Shown here: in pieces, positions 25,952-33,778 of the stretch
Layout of the letters: the number at the start of each line of letters is the position of its first letter
How positions within the stretch are numbered: the first letter of the stretch is position 1
Assembly: GCF_003837865.1 (NCBI RefSeq)
Contig: NZ_RQIS01000007.1
Span: 186,001 to 250,000, forward strand
Length of the DNA: 64,000 bases
Direction of reading: 5' to 3'
From: Paraburkholderia dinghuensis
GTDB lineage: Bacteria; Pseudomonadota; Gammaproteobacteria; Burkholderiales; Burkholderiaceae
Notes under the pieces: generated by a model
Database searches by the model: none
Told to the model about the DNA's origin: nothing
Seen by the model: only the letters and a program-made list of their open reading frames with translations
Position numbers and translations under genes: made by a program

Positions 25952-25966
25952 GCATTTACGATACAT
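25950..25966. promoter_or_regulatory. Possible NsrR-type operator
   Basis: ATGCATTT-A-CGATACAT resembles the NsrR palindrome ATGYATTT-N-AAATRCAT, with two mismatches in the second half-site. NsrR commonly controls hemerythrin-type genes in betaproteobacteria. The site overlaps the chosen start codon, which is unusual and lowers confidence. Confidence 0.35.
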
Positions 25967-26245
25967 CATTTATGCGGGGTCCACAATGGCCCCGACAGGT
26001 GGGGGCATAGGCTCACGATTTGTGTGGATTCATCAACCGTCCGTTCATGGCCGACAGCTACCCGATGCAGTCAGCTGTAACCATCCCTTCTGAGTCATCC
26101 GGACCAGGCCGGCGAGCATCTCATCCCTGGGCGACGCGAGGTGTCAGGTGGTGCGTCAAATCGTCGTGCGGGTGAACTGTCAACCCCCCCATGGCATAAT
26201 TCTGCGCATTCTCCACCACCATTTCGATATCGAAACGTCAGCAAG

Positions 26246-26626
26246 ATGCTGAGCCGCTTCCGCCAGAAGTTCGGTTGTTTTTTGGGATTGCTGGCGATCC
26301 TGATGGCGACGCTCGCGCCGACCGTTTCGCAGGCACTGCCCGGCGCCCATGAGGCCGGACTTCATCCAGGCTCGCACTGCGCTGCCCATTCGACGCTTGG
26401 CAACACGCCGGATAACGCAGGCTCGTCGCACGCTCTGGCTGGCCACTGGCAGGCTTGCGGCTACTGCAACCTGCTGGCGCACATGCCGGCACTACCGAGT
26501 GTGGAGCCCGCGTTTGCGGTCACGGTCTGGGCCATCCAGCATCGCGTTGCGACGCGGTTCGAGAGTGTGCGCCGCGTCGATCCGCTCGCGTCGGCCCAAC
26601 CACGCGCGCCCCCCGTTTCATTCTGA
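26246..26626 (+). CDS. DUF2946 protein of copper operon
   Basis: A 126-residue exported protein. The hydrophobic N-terminus (FGCFLGLLAILMATLAPTVSQAL) is a signal peptide. The family's C-terminal CGYCNLLAHMPALP motif and several His and Cys residues suggest metal binding, and such genes often stand next to copper transport genes, as here. I start at 26246, just before the signal peptide; an in-frame start at 26141 adds an unlikely polar tail. The ribosome binding site is weak. It is the first gene of the set that ends with the PCu(A)C gene. Confidence 0.75.
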   Translation: MLSRFRQKFGCFLGLLAILMATLAPTVSQALPGAHEAGLHPGSHCAAHSTLGNTPDNAGSSHALAGHWQACGYCNLLAHMPALPSVEPAFAVTVWAIQHRVATRFESVRRVDPLASAQPRAPPVSF

Positions 26627-26725
26627 ATTGAGCCCTGGTGGCGATGCCATACACGAACGCATCGCCAGGTGTTGCCGCGTGTCTTTGTAGACTCGCGGCG
26701 GCACGACGACGACCTCATTCGATGG

Positions 26726-27625
26726 ATGAACATGAATAGCAAGACCTCTCGCCACGGAAAACCCTTCTTCGCCGCGGCCACCCTCTCTTTCGCCGCGACC
26801 GCGCTCCTGCTCGCCTCGTCACCGGCCACTGCCCACGCCGTTGCGGGCGACCGCGTCTTTCCGTCTACGATGGCTGTCGATGATCCAGGTGTCGGCGATG
26901 AAGCTAACTTCGAATACGGGCATCAGCGTGTTCCTGGAGACAACGGCGATCAAAGTATCAATACGTTCAGCTTCGAGTATGACAAGCTGATCACGTCGAG
27001 GCTTGCCCTGTCTGTCGATGGCGCTTATGTGATGCAGAACAATCCGACCGCCCGCGGGTTCGATAACTTTGGGGTCGGCCTGAAATATCTGCTGTACGTG
27101 AACGCCCCGCACGAATTCATGACGTCAGTCGGGGTGCACGCTGAACTGGGTGGAACCGGTAGCCGCGCGATTGCGAACAGTTTTTCGGCCATCTCGCCGA
27201 CACTCTTCGTTGGCAAGGGCATGGGCGATCTGCCTGACTCACTGGCTTATCTGCGACCCGTTGCCATTACCGCCGAAGCCGGGCCATCCTTGACGACCGG
27301 GGCCGGTCAGCCCAACTCCTTCGATTACGGGTTCACGGTCCAGTACAGCCTGCCGTATCTGCAGCAGCAGGTGCACGATTTCGGACTGCCGCAGCCGCTG
27401 TCGAACATTGTTCCTGTCGTCGAGTTTCCGCTATCGAGAAGCCAGGGCCAAACCACCGGCACAATCAATCCAGGCTTCATCTGGATCAACCGCTATGGCC
27501 AGTTCGGTGTCGAAGCACAGATACCCATCAACAGCGCGAGCGGTTCGCATGTGGGCATCCTCGTACAGGCCCATCTTTTCTTCGATGATATTGCGCCGAA
27601 AACGCTCGGCAAACCGTTGTTCTGA
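26726..27625 (+). CDS. Outer-membrane transporter-like protein of copper operon
   Basis: A 299-residue protein with a signal peptide ending around TAHAVAGDRVFP. The mature part alternates polar and hydrophobic residues in a barrel-like way (EYDKLITSRLALSVDGAYV, GFDNFGVGLKYLLYV, NRYGQFGVEAQIPI), as in uncharacterised outer-membrane proteins that accompany copC and copD. The start is one of two nearby ATGs (26726 or 26732). It lies 17 bp before copC on the same strand. A role in copper passage across the outer membrane is inferred from context only. Confidence 0.7.
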   Translation: MNMNSKTSRHGKPFFAAATLSFAATALLLASSPATAHAVAGDRVFPSTMAVDDPGVGDEANFEYGHQRVPGDNGDQSINTFSFEYDKLITSRLALSVDGAYVMQNNPTARGFDNFGVGLKYLLYVNAPHEFMTSVGVHAELGGTGSRAIANSFSAISPTLFVGKGMGDLPDSLAYLRPVAITAEAGPSLTTGAGQPNSFDYGFTVQYSLPYLQQQVHDFGLPQPLSNIVPVVEFPLSRSQGQTTGTINPGFIWINRYGQFGVEAQIPINSASGSHVGILVQAHLFFDDIAPKTLGKPLF

Positions 27626-27642
27626 CCAGCGAGGACCGTCTC

Positions 27643-28008
27643 ATGAAATTTCACACGACCGCGCGCGCCGCTGTGGCCGCGCTGATGATCGCCAGTTGCC
27701 AGTTCGCGCTGGCGCACGCCCATCCGACTCACCAGGCGCCGGCAGCCGGAGCGACCGTCACGACCGCGCAAACCGACGTGGCGATCGACTTCGACGACGC
27801 GCTCGAACCCGCGTTCAGCTCGATCGCCGTTACCGACGCGAAAGGCAACGCCGTTACGAGCGGCAAGGCGGCGATTGAGCCATCGAACAGGAAGCACATG
27901 TCCGTGGGGCTCAATCCGCTGACGCCAGGCCTTTATACCGTCGCGTGGGTAGCCGTCGCTGCTGACGGGCACCGTACGCAGGGACACTATGCGTTCACGG
28001 TGAAATAA
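27643..28008 (+). CDS. copC: Periplasmic copper-binding protein CopC
   Basis: A 121-residue protein with a signal peptide; the mature protein begins near HAHPTHQAP, giving the N-terminal histidine typical of the CopC Cu(II) site. The immunoglobulin-like fold is seen in PAAGATVTTAQTDVAIDFDD and the C-terminal ADGHRTQGHYAFTV holds further His ligands. It hands copper to CopD or buffers it in the periplasm. A GAGG site is present and the copD start follows 2 bp after the stop. Confidence 0.9.
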   Translation: MKFHTTARAAVAALMIASCQFALAHAHPTHQAPAAGATVTTAQTDVAIDFDDALEPAFSSIAVTDAKGNAVTSGKAAIEPSNRKHMSVGLNPLTPGLYTVAWVAVAADGHRTQGHYAFTVK

Positions 28009-28010
28009 CG

Positions 28011-28916
28011 GTGGAGCCGCTCGTCGTCGCACAGATCACGCTGGCAGCGGTGCAAAACATATTGTTTGCCACGACAACAGGCCTGGTTGCGTGCGGCGTA
28101 ATGGGAGAACGCAGCGGCATGTTCGAGCAGGCTACGCTGCGCCTCTGGCGTGCTGTCCTTGCGACGGCGCTGTCCATCGCTGCATTCGCGTATCTCTGGC
28201 TCCAGGCCGCGGTGATGAGCGGTTCGCCGCTCACCGCCGCCGGTGCAGCAGTGGGCGCCGTGCTCACAGCGTCTCACTTCGGCCTTGCATGGTCAGTCGG
28301 ATTCCTCGGCGCACTGGTCGCGGCGTTGAGTTGTTGTTTCGGGCGGCGCGGCTTCCCGCTGTTCGTCATAGGTCTTCTCGTCTATGCGGCGGGCAAAGCT
28401 GCGTTCAGCCATGCGGCGGACTCGGGCGATTTCTCGCTGAGAGAGATCATTCACGCCGTGCACCTGGTCGCAACTGGCCTCTGGGCTGGCAGCGTGATCG
28501 TCGCGGCCATCGTGCTGTACCGGCGTTCGCGCGAAGCGGGCGGTTCACCCGGCCAAAAGGCTGCCTTTTGCTCCGCGTTGTCTTATCTGGCGACGGTCGC
28601 ACTTGCGGTTGTCCTCGTCACCGGTTTCTACAACGCAATGCAGGACACCGCACACGCTGGCGCGCCACTTTTCGGAACGGCGTGGGGCCGGTTGCTCGCC
28701 GCCAAGCTCGCATTCGTAGCCCTTGCGACCGCATTGGGTGGCTGGAACCGGATGGTGGTTCTGCCCGATCTGCACGCTCGCGCTGAACGACGCGATCCGG
28801 CTTATCCTGCTGTGCAGCGCCGCTTCGACAGCCTTCTTTCGGCTGAAGCGCTTGCCATGCTGGCTACCCTCGCGCTAGCTGCAGTGTTAGGCCACACGTC
28901 GCCGACAGGTGGCTAG
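28011..28916 (+). CDS. copD: CopD-family copper transport membrane protein
   Basis: A 301-residue inner-membrane protein with about eight hydrophobic segments. It starts with GTG at 28011, 2 bp after copC. The CopD domain is visible in HAVHLVATGLWAGSVIVAAI with its conserved histidine and in the later VTGFYNAMQDTAH segment. CopD proteins import copper into the cytoplasm together with CopC, or support copper resistance. Tight linkage to copC supports the call. Confidence 0.85.
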   Translation: MEPLVVAQITLAAVQNILFATTTGLVACGVMGERSGMFEQATLRLWRAVLATALSIAAFAYLWLQAAVMSGSPLTAAGAAVGAVLTASHFGLAWSVGFLGALVAALSCCFGRRGFPLFVIGLLVYAAGKAAFSHAADSGDFSLREIIHAVHLVATGLWAGSVIVAAIVLYRRSREAGGSPGQKAAFCSALSYLATVALAVVLVTGFYNAMQDTAHAGAPLFGTAWGRLLAAKLAFVALATALGGWNRMVVLPDLHARAERRDPAYPAVQRRFDSLLSAEALAMLATLALAAVLGHTSPTGG

Positions 28917-29039
28917 CACGCGGAAAATTCGGACCACGCGCGATATTGATGCGGTGAATGACCGTCACGTTTCGCACTGTCGCATTCATCCCGCCAACGA
29001 GTCGCGTTTTTTTGTCAATACAGAATTGGAGATCATGTC

Positions 29040-29486
29040 ATGCACCGTACCTTCCGCCACTTTGCTATTGCGCTGCCGCTGGCGGCAGTCTCGTTTGCCG
29101 CGTTTGCCGCTTCGTCCGACTCGATGATGGTTTCCGACTGCTGGATCCGCTCGATGCCCGGCGACACACCCTCGGGCGGCTACTTCAAACTCATGAACAT
29201 GAGCGACAAGCCGATCAATCTCCAAAGCGTCAGCACGGATGCGTTCGGCATGTCGATGCTGCACCAGACGCAGATCAGCGGCAGCACGTCGAAGATGGTC
29301 CCGATCGACAAAGCGACAGTCGCGGCCAACAGCACGCTTGCATTCGCTCCCGGTGGCTATCACGTGATGTTCGAGATGGCGAAGAAGCCGCTTACAGTCG
29401 GCTCGACGATCCCTGTTACCTTCAACTTCAGCGACGGCGAGAAGATCGTGGCGCAATGCGCCGTGAAGAGCGCGGCAGGCAAGTAA
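29040..29486 (+). CDS. PCu(A)C-family periplasmic copper chaperone
   Basis: A 148-residue protein with a signal peptide (ALPLAAVSFAAFAASSD). The cuprous site H-x(n)-M-x(n)-H-x-M can be followed: M and H in GMSMLHQTQ, M in SKMVPI, and H-x-M in YHVMFEM. PCu(A)C proteins deliver copper to cytochrome oxidase or other cuproenzymes. It follows copD after 123 bp on the same strand with a GGAG site, so it may be in the same operon or have its own promoter. Confidence 0.88.
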   Translation: MHRTFRHFAIALPLAAVSFAAFAASSDSMMVSDCWIRSMPGDTPSGGYFKLMNMSDKPINLQSVSTDAFGMSMLHQTQISGSTSKMVPIDKATVAANSTLAFAPGGYHVMFEMAKKPLTVGSTIPVTFNFSDGEKIVAQCAVKSAAGK

Positions 29487-29871
29487 CGCCGGTGCACGGC
29501 TGCGCAGCCGCGTTGGTAACGCGCCGAGTGTGGCCGCTTGCGATTTCTCATGGGACGGACGAGCGTCATCGTTGGGTTTGACGCGAGTGTCTGCACGTGG
29601 TCGATTCTGTTGAAAAACCCGGCTCAGACGCCCCATATGACGTGCCAGACTTATCGCGCGAGGGGTTTGTTCGAGCCATCCGAACATCCCAGGGTGGCTC
29701 CGCCGTTGGCCTCGGTACCGGCGGAGCTTTGCTGGTGAATTGATCACCACTCGTGCGAATCCGCACTACAGCAGTTTGATCAAGCAGGCGGAATGGCGTC
29801 ATCTTCCGCCCTGTACTGCAGCACTCTCGCGGCCGCCGACCGGTTTGCATAGAACAGAAGTCCTTCCGCAC
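29487..29871. other. Intergenic region before recombinase relic
   Basis: About 380 bp with no supported gene. Codon use of all frames is unlike the flanking genes. Together with the relic and repeat that follow, it looks like decayed DNA left by an insertion. Confidence 0.4.
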
Positions 29872-30090
29872 TCACCTCATTGCACGGTATCTCAGCGCGC
29901 TGAGAACGCGAGTCCAATCTTCGCGTTCACAACCGGCAGCAGTAACGCTTGACTGGATCGCCGGTCGCATGTCCGCATCAATCCGCCTCAACGCTGCATC
30001 CCTGAACCATGCGCCGATGGCAGACCGCGTTGCCTCAGTCAATTCAAATTGCACGGATCGCTGCGTAATTCGCTGGACGATCAGCGCCGT
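29872..30090 (-). pseudogene. Fragment of a tyrosine recombinase (integrase)
   Basis: The frame contains LIVQRITQRSVQFELTEATRSAIGAWF, which resembles the segment with the pattern Q-K-K-T-x-R-P-V-x-F-E-L-T-E-x-T-R in tyrosine recombinases of the phage-integrase type. The upstream core and the downstream RxxH and Tyr motifs are absent, so only a short internal piece survives. It marks a former mobile element or genomic island end. Confidence 0.5.
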
Positions 30091-30201
30091 TCGCAACATG
30101 TGATTGTTGTCAGCAACCTCGCGGTTTTTCTGTCCAGCCACACAAGGTACCCAACGTTCATTTTTGACATGCATCAAGACGCTGCGGGGGTGCGTAGCGG
30201 G

Positions 30202-30243
30202 CTGTCCCAAATGAGAAAGTAACTGTCCCAATTGAGAAAGTAT
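30202..30243. repeat. Two adjacent 21-bp repeats, possible IS21-family end
   Basis: CTGTCCCAAATGAGAAAGTAA (30202-30222) is followed at once by a copy with two changes (30223-30243). Repeated 20-bp transposase sites at element ends that begin with TGT are typical of the IS21 family, but no istA or istB remnant is visible, so this identity is only a suggestion. The repeat lies between the integrase fragment and the dioxygenase gene. Confidence 0.45.
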
Positions 30244-30388
30244 ATCCGCGCAGAAAATCTTAACTTTCTTCCACGCGAATCAAACTCGCGCCCAAAACGA
30301 ACGGAGACAAGGAGCTTACGCATGGCCTTCACTGAGGAGCGGCATTCAACGATTCGCAACCTGATCCTGAGACCCTAGGAGGAATACG

Positions 30389-31258
30389 ATGCGAATCGAA
30401 CCATTGACCTGTGCGATCGGCGCCGAACTGACCGGCGTCAATCTGGCCGATGCAGTCCACGACGACGGCCTGTTCGCCGAGATCAAAGCTGCGCTGCTGA
30501 AACACCACGTGCTGTTTTTGCGCGATCAAAGCATCAGCCGCGCCGAGCACGTCGCTTTCGCCCGCCGGTTTGGCGAACTCGAGGATCATCCGGTGGCGCC
30601 GTCTCATCCGGACGCGCCCGGCCTCGTGCAGATCTACAAATCGCCTGACCAACCTGTCGACCGATATGAGAACGCGTGGCACACCGACGCCACGTGGCGC
30701 GAAGCGCCGCCGATGGGTTGCGTGTTGCGCTGTGTAGAAGGACCGACCGTCGGCGCCGACACGACGTGGGCCAACATGGCGCTCGCCTACGAGAAGCTGC
30801 CGGAAGAGATCAAACGCAAGATTGCGGGGCTGCGTGCCCGCCACAGCATCGAGGCCAGCTTCGGTGCTGCGATGCCGATCGAGAAACGCCACGCGCTCAA
30901 GTCGCGGTTTCCGGACGCTGAACACCCGGTGGTGCGCGAGCATCCCGAAACCGGCGAGCACATCCTGTTCGTGAATGCTTTCACCACGCACTTCACAAAC
31001 TTCCACACGGCGGCGAACGTGCGCTATGGGCAGGACGCCAACCCCGGCGCGGGCGATCTGCTGCGTTATCTGGTGAGCCAGGCGTTCATTCCCGAATATC
31101 AGGTGCGCTGGCGCTGGAAACCCAACAGCATGGCGATCTGGGACAACCGCTCGACCCAGCATTACGCGGTTATGGACTATCCGCCTTGCCACCGGAAGAT
31201 GGAACGCGCCGGCATCATCGGTGACCGTCCCTTCGGTCCCGGCGAGCGCCCGGCGTGA
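30389..31258 (+). CDS. TauD/TfdA-family Fe(II)/2-oxoglutarate dioxygenase
   Basis: A 289-residue cytoplasmic dioxygenase. The iron triad is H98 and D100 in WHTDATW and H258 in STQHYAV; an Arg of the RKMERAGIIGDRP segment binds 2-oxoglutarate. A strong AGGAGG site precedes the ATG. The family removes sulfonate, aryloxy or other groups by hydroxylation. The next gene, a BKACE enzyme, and the convergent AraC regulator suggest a catabolic module. The substrate is not clear. Confidence 0.9.
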   Translation: MRIEPLTCAIGAELTGVNLADAVHDDGLFAEIKAALLKHHVLFLRDQSISRAEHVAFARRFGELEDHPVAPSHPDAPGLVQIYKSPDQPVDRYENAWHTDATWREAPPMGCVLRCVEGPTVGADTTWANMALAYEKLPEEIKRKIAGLRARHSIEASFGAAMPIEKRHALKSRFPDAEHPVVREHPETGEHILFVNAFTTHFTNFHTAANVRYGQDANPGAGDLLRYLVSQAFIPEYQVRWRWKPNSMAIWDNRSTQHYAVMDYPPCHRKMERAGIIGDRPFGPGERPA

Positions 31259-31335
31259 TTCGCGCGGGCTGATCGAACACCCCAAAAACCAGATTCCGGC
31301 CCGACCACCTGTCGGGCCCATACAAGGAGACAGTC

Positions 31336-32391
31336 GTGAACTTCATGGACGATTCGTGGTTCCCCGAGAATCAACAAAAGCTGTGCATCTGCGCCGCGCC
31401 CTATGGGCCTGAGTGGCTCCCCTCGGATTTTCCGGAAGACATTCCGGTCAGCATCAAGGAGCAGGTGCAGAAGGCCGTCGATTGCTACAACGCCGGCGCA
31501 ACCGCGCTGCACGTGCATGTTCGCGAGGACGACGGGAAGGGCTCCAAGCGCCTGTCCAAGTTCAACGAATTGCTTGCCGGGCTGCGCGAGGCGGTGCCCG
31601 ACATGATTCTGCAGGTTGGCGGCTCGATCTCGTTCGCACCTGAGAACGAAGGCGACGCGGCGAAGTGGCTGAGTGACGATACCCGTCACATGTTGGCCGA
31701 ACTGCTGCCGAAGCCCGATCAGGTGACCATCGCGATCAACTCCAACCAGATGAATGTCTGCGAGAAGATGACGGCGGCTGATGTTGCCGGCACGTCGCTA
31801 AGCGAGCCGAAGATGTACGAGGCGTATCGCGAGATGACCATTCCAGCCGGGCCGGCGTGGATGGAGGAGCATCTGCGACGTTTGCAGGCGAAGCGAATCC
31901 AGACGGAGTTTCAGCTTGGCGATGTCTCCCAGCTCGAGACGGTCGAGCGCATGATGCGCCGCGGTATCTACCGTGGGCCGCTGAAACTGACCTATGTGAT
32001 GATCGGCGGCGGCTTCGACGGCGCCAATCCGTACACGCTGATGAACTTCATCCGCCATGTGCCGGATGGCGCAATCCTGACGCTGGAGTCGTCGATGCGC
32101 CACGTGTTGCCGATCAACATGATGGCCATCGCGATGGGCCTGCATGTGCGCTGTGGCATCGAGGACAACATCTGGACGCAGGACCACAAGAGCAAGATGA
32201 GCACCGTCAAGCAGGTCGAGCAACTCGTACGCATTTCCCGTGAATTCGGACGGGAGATCGCGACGGGCAAGGAAGCGCGCCAGATCTACAAGGTCGATGA
32301 GTTCTACGACGGCATTGACGAGACGCTGGCCAAAGTCGGCTTCGCACCGAATCGCAAGCCCGGCCAGCGCGGTTTCACGCTCCACGCCTGA
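31336..32391 (+). CDS. BKACE-family (3-keto-5-aminohexanoate cleavage-type) enzyme
   Basis: A 351-residue TIM-barrel zinc enzyme of the former DUF849 family. The zinc ligands are the two His in ALHVHVRE and the segment GLHVRCGIEDN with its glutamate. These enzymes condense a beta-keto acid with acetyl-CoA to give acetoacetate and a new CoA ester. The start is GTG at 31336 with an AAGGAG site. It follows the dioxygenase gene by 77 bp. Substrate specificity within this large family cannot be read from sequence. Confidence 0.88.
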   Translation: MNFMDDSWFPENQQKLCICAAPYGPEWLPSDFPEDIPVSIKEQVQKAVDCYNAGATALHVHVREDDGKGSKRLSKFNELLAGLREAVPDMILQVGGSISFAPENEGDAAKWLSDDTRHMLAELLPKPDQVTIAINSNQMNVCEKMTAADVAGTSLSEPKMYEAYREMTIPAGPAWMEEHLRRLQAKRIQTEFQLGDVSQLETVERMMRRGIYRGPLKLTYVMIGGGFDGANPYTLMNFIRHVPDGAILTLESSMRHVLPINMMAIAMGLHVRCGIEDNIWTQDHKSKMSTVKQVEQLVRISREFGREIATGKEARQIYKVDEFYDGIDETLAKVGFAPNRKPGQRGFTLHA

Positions 32392-32407
32392 CGACATCGC
32401 CGACCAT

Positions 32408-32431
32408 CCCGACGCAGGGCAACGCGTCGGG
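32408..32431. terminator. Hairpin between convergent genes
   Basis: CCCGACGC at 32408-32415 pairs with GCGTCGGG at 32424-32431. It sits in the 55-bp gap between the convergent BKACE and AraC genes and may end both messages, but there is no T-run. Confidence 0.5.
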
Positions 32432-32446
32432 CCATGTCGGCATTCG

Positions 32447-33466
32447 CTAGCGGTTCCTCCGCCACTGCGAGGGACTGCTGCCGAATGTCCTCGTGAACCA
32501 GCTGGAAAAAGCGCTAGGTACTGCAAACCCGAGTAGTGTGCCGACCTCTGATAGCGGGAGGTCGCTGTCCGCCACGAGCCGCTCCGCCAGTTCCATCCGG
32601 GTCGATTGAAGGAGCCCGCGGAACGATTCGCCTTCGTTAATCAGATGTCGGTGGACCGTACGGCGATCGACCCCCAGATGCTCGGCGAGTTGCCACGCGG
32701 TGCAGCGGCCGCTTGCGAGCATCGCGGCAATGAACTGGCGGGCCGTCGCGCTGGAGCTTGGGCGTTGCTGCGCCAGGACTTGATCGAGATACCGGACCGC
32801 GAAGCGGGTCGCGTCACGCTTGCCACGCGGCAGCGGCCGGCCCAGGTCAGCCGCGCGACACACCATGCCGTCGAATCCGGCGTTAAACGTGACGGGGATG
32901 CCAAAGAACTTGCGATGGGGCCTGCTGTCTTGCGGCGACCTGTGAGTGAAGCACACCTGTACGGGCTTCCACGCCGTATCAAGCAGTTCGGCGATGATCC
33001 GGTAGTGCACCCCGACCGTCAGCTCCATCGCCTGCCTGCGGCGGGTGGAGGGCCGCAACAGTAAGTACGCCCGAATCGCAACGAGGCCATCTTGATGTTC
33101 GATGCGCACCATCAATGACGGGCTGATCAAACACAGATACCGGCAGACCGTGTCAAGCGCCTGCATGGCCGTCGTTTCTTCTCTTGCCACGAGACCAATG
33201 GGACCGAGGTTGGACAGATCGCGCAGTGCCGCGAGCCGCAGCCCGAAGTCCTCAACGCCGCATGCCTCGGCGCTTGCCTCGAGCAACTTGCAGGCCGCCT
33301 CCAGACCGACCGAAGCGTCCGGATCGCTGAGGACATGCCGGTTCAGCCCCGCGGACCGCAACATGACGTTGGCGTCGAGGCCAACGCTGCGTGCAAGCTC
33401 CGCATAACCGGCCAGGCTTGCGCTGTGCGTGACGGGTAAGGGTGTGGCCCTGAGGTCTCCAAACAT
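32447..33466 (-). CDS. AraC-family transcriptional regulator
   Basis: A 339-residue regulator. Residues 1-215 match the arabinose-binding-type N-terminal domain shared with OruR and related activators, and residues 240-335 form the AraC helix-turn-helix pair, with WQLAEHLGVDRRTVHRHL and SEVGTLLGFAVPSAFSSWFTRTFGSSPSQWR. It is convergent with the dioxygenase/BKACE genes and probably activates them; this is inferred from position. Confidence 0.9.
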   Translation of the reverse strand: MFGDLRATPLPVTHSASLAGYAELARSVGLDANVMLRSAGLNRHVLSDPDASVGLEAACKLLEASAEACGVEDFGLRLAALRDLSNLGPIGLVAREETTAMQALDTVCRYLCLISPSLMVRIEHQDGLVAIRAYLLLRPSTRRRQAMELTVGVHYRIIAELLDTAWKPVQVCFTHRSPQDSRPHRKFFGIPVTFNAGFDGMVCRAADLGRPLPRGKRDATRFAVRYLDQVLAQQRPSSSATARQFIAAMLASGRCTAWQLAEHLGVDRRTVHRHLINEGESFRGLLQSTRMELAERLVADSDLPLSEVGTLLGFAVPSAFSSWFTRTFGSSPSQWRRNR

Positions 33467-33778
33467 GGCGTGGAATTAATTCGATTCATTTGCCGAAATC
33501 CTACCATTGCACCGCACGCATCCATCCCGGTGCAATAAAACTCGCACAACCGTAAAGCGAAAGGCGAAGGAATTTCTGCGAAAAATGTCGAAGTGCCGCC
33601 GGCGCACGTTCCCGACGTGAGACCGCCTCATTTTCATCGCCAATGTCGTAAACTGTGACACCGGGCCGGCTTGCCGGCCCGCGTTGCATCGTCACCGGAC
33701 AACCCTTCGCGACATGGCCGCACACCACATCCACTCCACTCCAGCCTCGTGCGCGACTGCGCCGCGAAGGAGCCTCGC

